Assembly: GCA_016617785.1 (NCBI GenBank)
Contig: JADILM010000008.1
Location: forward strand, 1,364,001 to 1,428,000
Source of the DNA: Sporobolomyces roseus
Lineage: Eukaryota > Basidiomycota > Microbotryomycetes > Sporidiobolales > Sporidiobolaceae
Reading direction: 5' to 3'
Length of the DNA stretch: 64,000 nucleotides
The translations under genes and the position numbers were made by a program. The notes beneath the pieces were generated by a model. It worked only from the letters and a program-made list of their open reading frames with translations, did no database searches and was not told the origin of the DNA. How positions within the stretch are numbered: the stretch's first letter is position 1; every line of letters starts with the position of its first letter. Positions 31,104-40,710 of the stretch are shown here, piece after piece.

Positions 31104-33520
31104 CTATCCCATAAGCTTCTTGACATCCGCAGTCAATACCTTGACTTCAATCTTGTCCTTCTCCTCACCCTTCATTCCCTCGATCGCTTCCTCCTTCGTC
31201 TCGAGGGTTCCCTTCCCCTCGAGCACTTCCAAGAACGACTGCAGTTCCGCCGAGAAAGGTGATCGATACAGAAGTAATCCGAGCGTAGCTGTCAACCGAT
31301 GCACTGCGAAACGAAACAAACGAGATCAGTCAAGATTCGCAAGAGAAAGGAAATAAAGTGCTTACCAACTTCCATACTACACTCCTCTCTTCCCAACGCC
31401 TCGAGTACAGCTCCCGCAACCTCAACCTCCCATTCCTCTCCAACACCGTTCGCTTCACCTTCCCCTTCTCCTTCGCCAGCAATCCTCCTCTCGTAAACTT
31501 TCGCAATCACGCTCCACCCCAGTCCTGCTCCAGCACTCCTCATCTTCTCTTCGGTATCCAACAGAGCTCTGATCAACAATTTGGTCAAATTCGGTAAACA
31601 ATCTGGAGCGAGGAGTCGAGAGGTCAAGATGGGCGATAAGAGGGCGTTTGAGATTAATCGAAGAGAGGTGAGGAGGTAGGCGTGCGAGGGTGAGTCGATA
31701 TCTAGGTCGAGAACAAGTCGGGAGAGAAGCTTGGGGAGGAAAGAGAGGAAAGCAGGTTGGGTCGAGAGACGAGTGTGATCTCGAGCTAGAGAGAGTCGAA
31801 TGAGATCGAGAACGGGGAATTTCGAGGAGGGATCAGGGAGAGATGAGAGAGCTGTCAAGGTGGAGGAGAGCCAGGGATCGAGCAGAGTCGAGGGGAAGGG
31901 AGAAGAGGATTTGGCGGGAGGCGTGGGAAGAGCTGAGAGGTAAGGGATGACTTGTTTCGTCAAGACTGAAGAAACAGATGCGTCGAGCGATGCAGTCGAA
32001 GTGGCGAGCTTGGCGGAAAGAGCAGGTAAGGGAGGAAAGGAGAGGAAAGTGACGGGTGAGAGAGTTTTCGTGAGCTTGCCGAGTGCTGGCAGAGAGAGCT
32101 TCTCGTGTGAATGCGCTGTGGGCGCAACGAACTCAGTCAGTGAAGCAGACACGACACTGATCGAGAGAGGGCAACTCACGAGGGAACGCCTCCAAAGCAA
32201 GCATCCCAACTTGCGTCTCCAATTCCCTCCTATCCGCTCCTTTGCATTCCCCAACCTTCTCCGCTCCCTTGAAGAAGACGAATGTCGGCGTAGCACTGAC
32301 TGGTCCTCCAAACTCGCTCGACTTCGCAACTTGTCCTCCTTCCCCCAATCCAGTCTCGACCAAGCAAAACGTAATCTTGTGATGTGTTCTCGCTAATTCC
32401 TCGAAGTGAGGTTTGATAGCGTTGCAAGGAGGACATGAGGCGGAGGTGTACATGATAGCGGTCGCTTTCGATCTTGAGAGAGTCGATCGTAAAGATGCTA
32501 TCGAAGTCACGATTTGTAGGTTCGATTGGATTGACTGAGCTGACGGTACGTCATCATTGGACTGTGTTGAGCGGGAGGGTGTAGATCCATTTGCGAGGGA
32601 AGGGAGGATGTTGTTGACGGCATCTCCGGCTGATCGATTGTTCGCTCCGACAAACATTTGCTCGATCATAGGTCGCATCTGTGACCAACAGAGGAGATCA
32701 GCCTCTCCTGACTCGGTGCCGAGAGATCGTCAAAAGGCTCACCTGCTGTCCAAAGGGAGTCGCCATCAACTCCTTCGGTTGATCGAGGATTTCTCGAGGG
32801 ATTGAACCGCCGTTCAAGAAACCAATAACATCGTTTGAGAAGTGATTGCCTGTGTCGTCGAAAGTTCAATTAGTGATCAAGTGTGATCGCTAATGGAGAA
32901 CTCGACTCACAGTTGAACTCGAGTAAATGATACCTTTCCGCTCTATAAGTTTCCCTCATTCCTTCGATATACTCAAAGAACGTTTCCTTGTCTAATTGAG
33001 TCTCTCCTAGTCTGATCTTCTTTCTTGGTGCGCCGTGCTATACATTCGAATCGAAAGAGTCAGTTCGAGTAGGTCTGCGAAACTGAGAGGAAAAAGCGAA
33101 ACTTACGTGAGTCGTTCCAGGAGGCGCTTTACAGTGAATTCCCTGGCCAAACCAAATTTCTACTCCATAAGCTACGATCGAAGTATGCTGTTTAAGCAGA
33201 ATGCAGAGTCAGTTTTCTCTAGTGTTGATTGAGGCGGTGGAAGTTGTCCTGTATCGCCTCGAATTGAGCTCTACTTGCTATGATAGCATCAATGAGCTAC
33301 CATCATCCACTCCTACCTCTCCTAGCGTTCCCTGTGAGCTGCCAGAGAGATTACGACGCCTCTTGCCTCTCACATCTAGTTTGCTCCCTCCTTGTCGCCT
33401 CAAGCTGTGGAACTGACTCACCCATATACCTTCTAATGCTCTTCCGATCAGCATTGGTCCAAGGGACTGGGCCATTCCATTCGAGAGGTCGTACTGGAAA
33501 AGAAGTATGGGCTCCGGCAT
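31104..33520 (-). CDS. PPPDE peptidase-thioredoxin-PUL domain protein
   Basis: Three domains in one protein. At the N-terminus is a PPPDE (DeSI/DUF862) fold: LLFQYDLSNGMAQSLGPM, RALEGIWHTSIVAYG with the catalytic His, EIWFGQGIHCKAPPGTTH and YHLLEFNCNHFSNDVIGFL with the catalytic Cys. Next is a thioredoxin-like domain with TAIMYTSASCPPCNAIKPHF (CxxC) and SATPTFVFFKGAEKVGECKG. At the C-terminus is a PUL domain of helical repeats (DPWLSSTLTALSSLPDPSSK; LTSLRLISNALLSPILTSRL). PPPDE enzymes remove SUMO or ubiquitin, and PUL domains bind Cdc48/p97, so a role in ubiquitin-like protein processing with Cdc48 is likely. This combination is known in other fungi. The start at 33520 aligns LLFQYDLS with the usual first strand. 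Confidence 0.87.
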
Positions 33521-34066
33521 CTTTTTCTTCGTTTGCTGAAAGGGTCGGGTTAGGGTGTAGGAGCGATAAGTAGATAGTCGAAGAGGTAGATAGCGGCTGA
33601 AAGTGAGGAGGGAAAGAATTGTTGAGTGAAGGGAAGGAGCGAGAGAAGTTGGTGGAAATTCGCAGAAGAGTCAGGGCTTCGCAAGCGATTGCGACTCCGG
33701 TTACGCTTCGTAAGCTCTCGTGTGGGACGGGATCCAGATGCTGAGCCTGGCTTGATTCTTGCTCGACAGAGAAAAGCGGATTCTTCATCGCGAAAATCCA
33801 TCGGAGTTTCGCGGAATAGCTTGCGAACTTGTTGAGAACCCGTCTACGCCTCACTGGCCAGTTCCCCGAAGAAATCCCTGATGTTCAACGACGAGCGGAC
33901 CTGGGCTAGTCGTCGAAGAAGCCAGGATCATTCCGAGACGAGCAAGATACGGTTCCAACGGGTACAGACTAGAATTTTCATCCCTCATAGCTATAGCCCT
34001 CCTCCAACACCTACAAGTAATACCATCTGTGCAACAGGTCGTCCTTGAGCACCTGCGTCCGATTTC
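33521..34066. other. Intergenic, no supported gene
   Basis: The region upstream of the PPPDE gene and downstream of the first membrane-family gene. Overlapping open frames on both strands show no recognisable domain. Confidence 0.4.
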
Positions 34067-34591
34067 TCATTCTGCCCCCTTCGCTTCCTCCAATTCTTTC
34101 CTCCTGAACTCTTTCCACTCCTCCACCCTCTTCTCCGTCAATCTTGTCGGCCCAACCGAGATCCTACGACATTTCTTCCCGTCCTTTCCCCTCCAGCGAT
34201 CCCTTCTGAGCATAACATAACCAGGATCGATGATCTTCCCGTCTCCATCAAACACAACGAACATTCTCACTTCCCGATCATCCTCTACTCCTCCTGTGAT
34301 CACGGTTGGTCTCGTACGGTAGATCAAACGTCCGGAGAAGAGGCAGAGTAGAGTGAAAGTGACAAGAAGGAGGTTGAACCACTCATATCCCGGGTTGAAG
34401 AACCTCGCGATTTGAGGAACGTTAGGATTCGTTGGCATAGGCTTGATCCAAACGAATAGGTTGGAGGGTCTGAGATGCGTCAAGGGTCGTGAGCTCCTGA
34501 GCGCGAGAACGAGAGGGAAGTTTACTGACTTGACATTGAGGTAGGTCCATTCGAGAGATCGACCTATAGCCGAGAGCATCTTGTCGAGCAT
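34067..34591 (-). CDS. Tandem small membrane protein family, member A
   Basis: Two exons (34530-34591, 34067-34469) encode 154 residues. The parts are an amphipathic N-terminal helix (MLDKMLSAIGRSLEWTYLNV), then PSNLFVW just after the phase-2 intron. Next come FFNPGYEWFN and a hydrophobic helix of about 20 residues that should span a membrane. The soluble C-terminal part starts DREVRMFVVFDGDGKIIDPG and ends in a charged helix with KRVEEWKEFRRKELEEAKG. I do not recognise the family. It is closest to member D (37522-38101): same intron, same LN(V/I)KPS junction, same DREVR(M/I)F core. The Lys/Glu-rich tail is probably cytosolic; that topology is inferred. Confidence 0.75.
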   Translation of the reverse strand: MLDKMLSAIGRSLEWTYLNVKSVNFPLVLALRSSRPLTHLRPSNLFVWIKPMPTNPNVPQIARFFNPGYEWFNLLLVTFTLLCLFSGRLIYRTRPTVITGGVEDDREVRMFVVFDGDGKIIDPGYVMLRRDRWRGKDGKKCRRISVGPTRLTEKRVEEWKEFRRKELEEAKGAE

Positions 34592-35172
34592 GGAGCGCGT
34601 TCGACTGAGGTGTGAGAGGCGAGAAGGATTGAGATAAACCGAGGAGCAAGAGTGGGAGGGCCTGTCAGACTGAAAGGGAGCTGCATGGAGAAGCGGAGAA
34701 AAAAGAGCTATTTCGGCATCATTGACGAATTAAGATTTTCACATAGCCCCTTCCTGTACCGAGCTGTTTCCGGTTCTCAATGTGTCAAAAACACGACAGA
34801 ATTGAGATCGACAGATCGTTGAGAGAGTGTCGGAAGATGACACAGCTCTCGCAGATCTCGCAATCCGCCGTCCTCTTCTTCACTTTCACCTACACATCTC
34901 GACTCTATTCAAAGCGGTGTTACTCAATCTCAGACTGAGTCTCATATTGGAAGGAACGGCGAGTTGTTGCAGGTTCAGAAGACGGAAAATATCGTCGGGT
35001 ATAGAACTATCAAGCAAAATTGCTGGCAAAGGTCCAACAATGAGGGCTCAATACAGTGAAGACAGACTGAGAGGACATTAATTAGGTAAAGAGTGTAGTA
35101 GGAGTAACATCAGAGAGGGAGAGAGTGGGATGAATCCGTTAAATTTAGCAAAAGAAAGGATCGCGCGAAGCT
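34592..35172. other. Spacer in the membrane-family cluster
   Basis: The 580 bases between members A and B serve as promoter of A and 3' region of B. No extra family member or fragment was recognised. Confidence 0.4.
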
Positions 35173-35773
35173 TCAGATTGCTTCGATGGAGCGGTTTTCT
35201 ACGCAAAGAGGATGGCTCGTTAGCATCATCGTAATACAAAGTGATAGAAGAAGCTGAGCTGACTCACGATTGACAGTAGCAGCAGTCAACCGCTTTCGAA
35301 CTTCGACCATGTCCAATTCCTCCTTCTTCCAAACACTCAACCTCGGCGGCATGGTATTCCAGCACCAGTTGTGGTTCCCATCCTCGCGCTTCTTCATTAT
35401 GGCTACGGTATAGCCCCAATTGACCATCTCGCCAGTGCGCTGATCGACGACGTTGAAGAGATGCACTCCGCGGTCGAATGACTGTTGGGAACCAGAGTCG
35501 GAAAGATAGATCACAAAGAATGCGAACGAGAGGAGGAAGGCCCATCCAACGAGGAAGACGTCGAGCCATTCGATGAACGGATTGAGACGTTGCCAGCGAC
35601 CGGTGTTCTTGTTGAACTTGGGAAGGAAACAGAAAACCCTGGAGGGCCTGTCGTGAGAGTGATATAGTGGACGTCAGACTCGAGCTTGAGAGCAAAGTAT
35701 TTCAAGCTGGAAAGGAGACGCACCTGAGAACGTAGCAAAGACTGCTGATCAGCAATAAACTGATCAATCCCAT
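35173..35773 (-). CDS. Tandem small membrane protein family, member B
   Basis: Three exons (35724-35773, 35268-35647, 35173-35198) encode 151 residues. The first exon gives a hydrophobic segment (MGLISLLLISSLCYVL) that may be a signal anchor. After the phase-2 intron come PSRVFCFLPKFNKNTG and RLNPFIEWLDVF, and then a second hydrophobic helix. The conserved soluble part is RGVHLFNVVDQRTGEMVNWG, followed by TVAIMKKREDG and a short charged tail ending NRSIEAI. A longer open frame upstream (to 35885) exists but disagrees with the shared exon structure, so I use 35773. Closest to member C. Function unknown; it looks like a two-helix membrane protein with one small domain. Confidence 0.75.
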
Positions 35774-36403
35774 GCTTTGCTTTGTCGATTATCGAGGGAA
35801 GTGAGGAGGGAAGGAAGAGAGGGAAGAGCAAGAATTGTCGACGAGGATGCTGCACCGCTCGCTTTCGGAAGTACCTCGTACCCATGTGGGATTAACCTCG
35901 AGTTCGCAGGAACTTGACAGGGTACGATAATCATCGATTAAATTCTCTTTCCTAGATCGGTCCGGCAGATTGGCGGGGATCTACACACCTTGTGATCCGG
36001 CACGTAACGCGGATCTGTCAGTCTGATCGTTCAAACAGCGATAATTGCATGGTGTTGTCGCTGAAAAAAAAAAAGATCGGCTACAGAATCTCCCAAGAGG
36101 TCGATATCCTACATCTCGTAAAGGACGACTTCATCACGCAAGGCCTCTCAGCAGAACTCACACTACGTTGCCCGCCGGAAGGTAGCTCACCAGCTCGAAA
36201 GACTCCTCACGGCAACTACCAAAGCGAGAGGCAAATCAGATTGTTCGGTCCCCGTACTAAACACACTTACGACTGACGGCCACCGAATACGAATCGACCG
36301 CCTGCCTTTGACAGTAGAATAAGGAAGAATAGAAAAAGCAGCTATCCAAGAAGAGGTGAAAGAAGAGAAATAGTGCGTGGTGTCGTAAAACTTCGATATT
36401 CTA
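35774..36403. other. Spacer in the membrane-family cluster, with poly-A run
   Basis: The 630 bases between members B and C. An A tract of eleven or so residues lies near 36064-36075. No coding structure was found. Confidence 0.4.
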
Positions 36404-37003
36404 TCATCGTGGAGATCTCTACATGACAGTCAAAGGATTGAATAGATCAGTGCGTCGCTCGACAAGCATCAGAGTCGAGAAATGATCCTATTGAAAAGAC
36501 TTACATAACGTGCACAGAGATTTCCAACTCGAGCTATGTCCCATTCCTTTGTCCAGTCTGACAGACCTGGCAGCATCGTATTGACGCACTTCTGACGCGT
36601 TCCATCCTCGTCCATCTGCATTAGAGCTATCGTGTGTCCAGGACTGACGATTTCTCCCGTGCGGTGATCGACAACGGTGAAGAGTTGGACTCGACGATGC
36701 CAGGATCCAGTACCGGAATCCAATAGTCGCATCACGAAGAAAGAGAAGAGTGTGGAGAGAACCCAGATGACAAAGAGGATGTTGAGGTATTCGATGAAAG
36801 GGTTGAAATAGCGAAGTCGACTTTTGCGGTTGAATTTAGGAAAGAAGCCGAAGATCGCTGGAAAGAGGACGGAAGGACTGTCGTCGGAGCGAAAGAGACG
36901 TCAGAGAACACCTTTTTTATGTCAGAGATGGGAGTTTCAGAGCGGTCACATACCTGAAAAGCGGTAGGAAATAGGTGAGCACCAAATCGACGGTCGATAC
37001 CAT
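36404..37003 (-). CDS. Tandem small membrane protein family, member C
   Basis: Three exons (36954-37003, 36505-36877, 36404-36418) encode 145 residues. The first exon is 50 bases, exactly as in member B, and codes for a hydrophobic MVSTVDLVLTYFLPLF. After the phase-2 intron come PSVLFPAIFGFFPKFNRKSR and YFNPFIEYLNILFVIWVL, which run into a membrane helix. The soluble core is RRVQLFTVVDHRTGEIVSPG, then TIALMQMDEDG. The last exon adds only four codons and the stop. Very similar to member B in the motifs PKFN, NPFIE and the core. No known family recognised. Confidence 0.75.
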
Positions 37004-37521
37004 GTTGCTTGGTCGATTGCTGAAGGAGAGTTGGAGAGAAGGAGAGAGAGAGAGCAACGAAGGGCAGAACGGCACTCAATTCCTCAACACGACATTCGCA
37101 CGCGGTCACAGGTCGCAGGGATTCGATCAACCTTTCCTGAAATAGACTTTTTGGCGGGGGAGTTACTGAACGGAGGGGAAGTCTATCGGAAGCTCTTTGA
37201 TGTGTCGTCAGAGGCTATGTCAAGTCGGAGAGAGGGGAGGCGGTGAAGAGTTGATCGAAGTTCGCATAGTCGCAGAATCGAAGAAATCGAGCTTTTCGTA
37301 AAACCTGCACCGCCGCTGAAGCAACGAGACGCAAGCAGTAGCCGTACAGAGCGTCCGTAGAGCCGAGAAAACATCACTCCGTTTTGCGCGAGACACTATG
37401 AACGAGAGGGGTCGCCAATCGACAGTCAGTGCAGCGTTCTTTCAAAGTGATCCAATTCCCCTCAACCTCTCTTCTGTACCTCTACAAGCGAGTCCAACTC
37501 CTCAGCAAGCATTGATCATAC
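37004..37521. other. Spacer in the membrane-family cluster
   Basis: The 520 bases between members C and D. It is CT-rich close to 37500 and shows no further family member. Confidence 0.4.
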
Positions 37522-38101
37522 CTAGTCCTTCTGTGTACACAGACATGCTCCACTCTCCTTTTTCTCCATCCCCTCCCTCTCCTCTTTCCTCCATTTCCTC
37601 CTCTCCTCCAATTTCTCCCTCGTCAACTTCTGTGGATCGATCGTCCACCTCTGCTCAATTGCGCCATGTTTATCCTTCATCACATCACCCCACCAAACCA
37701 ACCAACCCGGATCAACGACGTTTCCCTCTCCATCGAAAACGGTAAAGATTCGAACTTCTCGATCTTGCTGAGGTCCTACAGCACCTGCGGGTCTGGTGAG
37801 TGGCATGGAGGAACGGAGAAGTCGATAAGTGTAGATGAGGAAGATGATGAGAGGGATCGAGAAAAGGTTGAACCATTCAAGGGAGGGGTTGAGGTATTTC
37901 AGGAGAGTCGGCAACTCCCCATTCGATAGCAGAGCAGTTTGGAAGACGAGTAGTTTCGAGGGTCTGCGAGTCACGTTTTGAGCGTGAGTCGAGGGAGAAA
38001 AGATAGCGAGGACCGAGAGCTCACTTTATGTTGAGATAAACCCAGTTGAGAATGGATAGCACATATCTCAGCACCCTTCCGAGTAGTTCCGTGGTTGACA
38101 T
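37522..38101 (-). CDS. Tandem small membrane protein family, member D
   Basis: Two exons (38025-38101, 37522-37963) encode 172 residues. The first exon is an amphipathic to hydrophobic helix (MSTTELLGRVLRYVLSILN, then WVYLNIK). After the phase-2 intron come PSKLLVFQTALLSNGELPTL and YLNPSLEWFNLF, with a membrane helix ending in YTYRLL. The soluble part carries DREVRIFTVFDGEGNVVDPG and a long, strongly charged tail (EKLEERRKWRKEEREGMEKK) with two Cys near the end. The longer open frame without the first exon would start at MTRRPSKLL; the spliced start is preferred because member A has the same structure. Function unknown. Confidence 0.74.
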
Positions 38102-38847
38102 GGTTTTTGAGAGTGAAAGGAAGGGATGCAAGAGGTGAAGGTGGTTGCAAGCACCATGAGGTGAACCCGAGTTCAGAAAGCGGGGTGGGAAGAAAGGGGG
38201 AAAAAGCCTATTTCCGGTCGACGTATCGGAATTCGAGTCAAGAGTCAGGAGGAAGAGTGCGAGGAGTACAGAGGCGGCGATGTCGAAGGACAGTTGTAAT
38301 GAATGATGTCGAATTTGTGAAAGACGAGAATTTCGAAAGTAGAGCTTGGAGTTGCGAGCGAGACGTTCGGTCGCGCTACCCACTGATGCTGATCAGTAAT
38401 CCGATACTCCTCAGCGAGTAAGGGACCTGATCGACTCACGAGGGAGGAGAAGAGTGGAGTTCTACATTTTGAGGTTTAGAAGACGATTCTTGCGGCTATG
38501 AAAGGGACCTGAAGGCCGGGAGCATATCGAATGATCCGCCAAGTAGTCGCACATTACTGGCGAGCTGAGTCACGGCAATGAGACGCGTTGTCGTCGAGAC
38601 CGAAGCTATAAAATCTCGAGCGAAAAAAGGGAGGGAAAGAAATGAGTGGGAACCGTCGATTCTTAGTTTTTCAGGGACCTAGTAGATAGCGAGAGCCCTC
38701 AAGATACCTCAAAGCAAAGAACAAGCGAAAAGAGTGAAGAGAAAGGGAAGAAAGGTGCGTCGTCGTCGTCAAACTTCGAAATGAAACGCCTCTTCTTCCC
38801 CTTCACTTCACTTCTCCCTTTGTGGAGATTACCACGACCACTCTACT
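38102..38847. other. Divergent intergenic region
   Basis: The 750 bases between the start of member D and the start of the TMEM115 homologue. Several short overlapping frames exist, none convincing. It presumably contains both promoters. Confidence 0.4.
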
Positions 38848-40265
38848 ATGCCGACTATACTGAACAGCGCCTTGGCGTTACCACCCGCGACTCGAGGGTT
38901 AACTTTAACATTAATCGGTTGTTCAACTGTTTACTTCTTCCTCCGACTCAATACAGCCCGTAAAGATCCAGGAGGAGTATTGGATCATGTTGGGGATGCG
39001 GGGACTACAGTACCTTGGTTAACTTTGGTTCCTTCGAATGTTGTTTACGCTCCTTGGACTTTACTCTCTTCAGGATTCACAGAGACAAACTTGATCGAGG
39101 TACGCTCCTCATTCACTCTCTCACTCACTCTCATGATCAAGCTGACTAATGAGGAGTTCCATTGGCGCGTAGTTCTTGGTGTCTTTGTTGACTTTACCTT
39201 TGTCAGGAAGATACCTCGAACGAGTATGGGGAGCTCAAGAACTAGTAAAATTCGTGGTATTCACTATCGTAGCATCAAACATTATCGCAGTAGTAGTATC
39301 AGTCATCGAATCGATCGTCTTGGGAAACAAACAATTATTCCTGTACGCTTCTCCTCTCTCTCCTCCTTGAATTGCATAACTCACCCAGAGTGAATGAGGT
39401 TAGATACGGTATGAGTTATCATGGATTGGAGGCACTTCAAGTCGGATTCTTGGTCGCATTCACTCAATTGATTCCTGAACACCAAGTTCAAATGTTTGGA
39501 GGAATTTTGAAGATGAGAGTAAAGGTAAGAGGGATCAACTCTACTGAAATCACCTCTCGAGGATGCTGATTCCATTGCTTGCTTCCTCTTGCAGTCCCTA
39601 CCGATGCTCTACGTCACGTTCTCCAACATCGCCTGTTTACTAGGCTACCAATCTCCTTACATTCTCGTTCGTCTTCCCTTCCCCCTCTCTCGCCTCGTCT
39701 ACTCCCACTGACCCTCGTGATTCCATAGATCCAATTCGGATGGTTAGTATCCTGGTTATACCTCCGATTCTACAAGCGTTCAGAAGGATCCGATTTCAGA
39801 GGAGATCGTTCCGAAACTTTCGCATTCGCTTCTTGGTTCCCTCCCTTCATCCAGTTTGTCCTCTCTCCTTGTCCCTCCCTTCTCCCCCTCACTGACCAAT
39901 CGCTGTGAATCAGAAAATACGTGATGATCTTGAGTGGCTTCGTTTTCAACCTAGCAATCAAATTCGGAGTAATCCAACCTTGGACCGACCTCGAATCTGG
40001 TTCGACGAGTACAACAAACACAGTTGGAGGATCTACTTACACTTCTGTACCTGGAGGAGCGAGGGCCGAAGCAGAGAGAAGGAGAGCGATGGCTTTAGAA
40101 GCTTTGGATAGGAGAATGGCTAATCCTAAAGCTACGGCGGCGGGACCTAGTCCTTCGGCAACTCCGGAACCTGGGATGGATATGAACAAGCCGAGAATTG
40201 GGGACGAGGGAGACATTGGAAGTTCAGGTGGAGCCGGTGAGGGATCTAGCGCGGATAAAGTCTGA
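38848..40265 (+). CDS. TMEM115/DUF1751 rhomboid-like membrane protein
   Basis: Six exons (38848-39099, 39173-39342, 39404-39524, 39595-39666, 39729-39853, 39914-40265) sum to exactly 364 codons. The protein has about six membrane helices: GLTLTLIGCSTVYFFLRL at the N-terminus, VSLLTLPLSGRYLERVWGA, VVFTIVASNIIAVVVSVIES and YHGLEALQVGFLVAFTQLIP. After these come SLPMLYVTFSNIACLLGYQS and FGWLVSWLYLRFYKR. The GRYLERVWGAQEL and FTQLIPEH segments are typical of TMEM115 (yeast YOL107W). TMEM115 sits in the Golgi and affects retrograde traffic and glycosylation; it is related to rhomboid folds but lacks the protease residues. The tail is Ala/Gly/Pro-rich and disordered. Confidence 0.88.
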
Positions 40266-40710
40266 TCGATGAGACGTATCAAGGAAGTAGTGGTAGAGTA
40301 GGAGCAAGGAGACAGAGAGGGGATAGCTTCACCATAGATTGGGAGGGAGGCAAAAGCTACCTCGTTGGACTCTGGAGAGGGGGTTTTCGTTTTTTCTTTT
40401 CTTTCAGTTCTGTCAGTTTCGTTCTTTCGTTCGTTCTTGTTACTGTTACATCACTTTCGTCTTTCTCCCTCTTTGCCCTTCTTCACGCTTACGCTTCAAC
40501 ACTCACATCTCGCATAGTTTCTCTCAGTCCTGACAAAAAACCCGGTTTCGCATCTTCTCCTAGTCCGAGCCAGAGAGGAACGGAGAGCATACTCTAGTAT
40601 GTTGCAAAATGAGATAGTGTAGAGCTGTACGGGGGCAAAGAAGGAGACATGGGGTATCGTAGATATTTGTGCAAAAACAAAATTGGGTATAAACTCGACA
40701 TTGTCCGTTT
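40266..40710. other. Convergent 3' region
   Basis: This lies between the TMEM115 homologue stop and the SEC8 stop. It contains TTTCTTTTC-type pyrimidine runs near 40390-40470 and no gene. Confidence 0.4.

Noticed and set aside
33351..33854. 167-codon minus-strand frame upstream of the PPPDE domain
   Set aside because: It is out of frame with the catalytic domain start and has no similarity; the PPPDE start at 33520 accounts for the region.
36058..36080. Poly-A run as a sign of a retrotransposed element
   Set aside because: No target-site duplication, no coding remnant and no second copy were seen; it is a simple homopolymer.
34067..38101. Operon-like reading of the four membrane genes
   Set aside because: The genes are spaced by about 500 to 630 bases, each with its own introns and leader; nothing suggests a shared transcript in this eukaryote.
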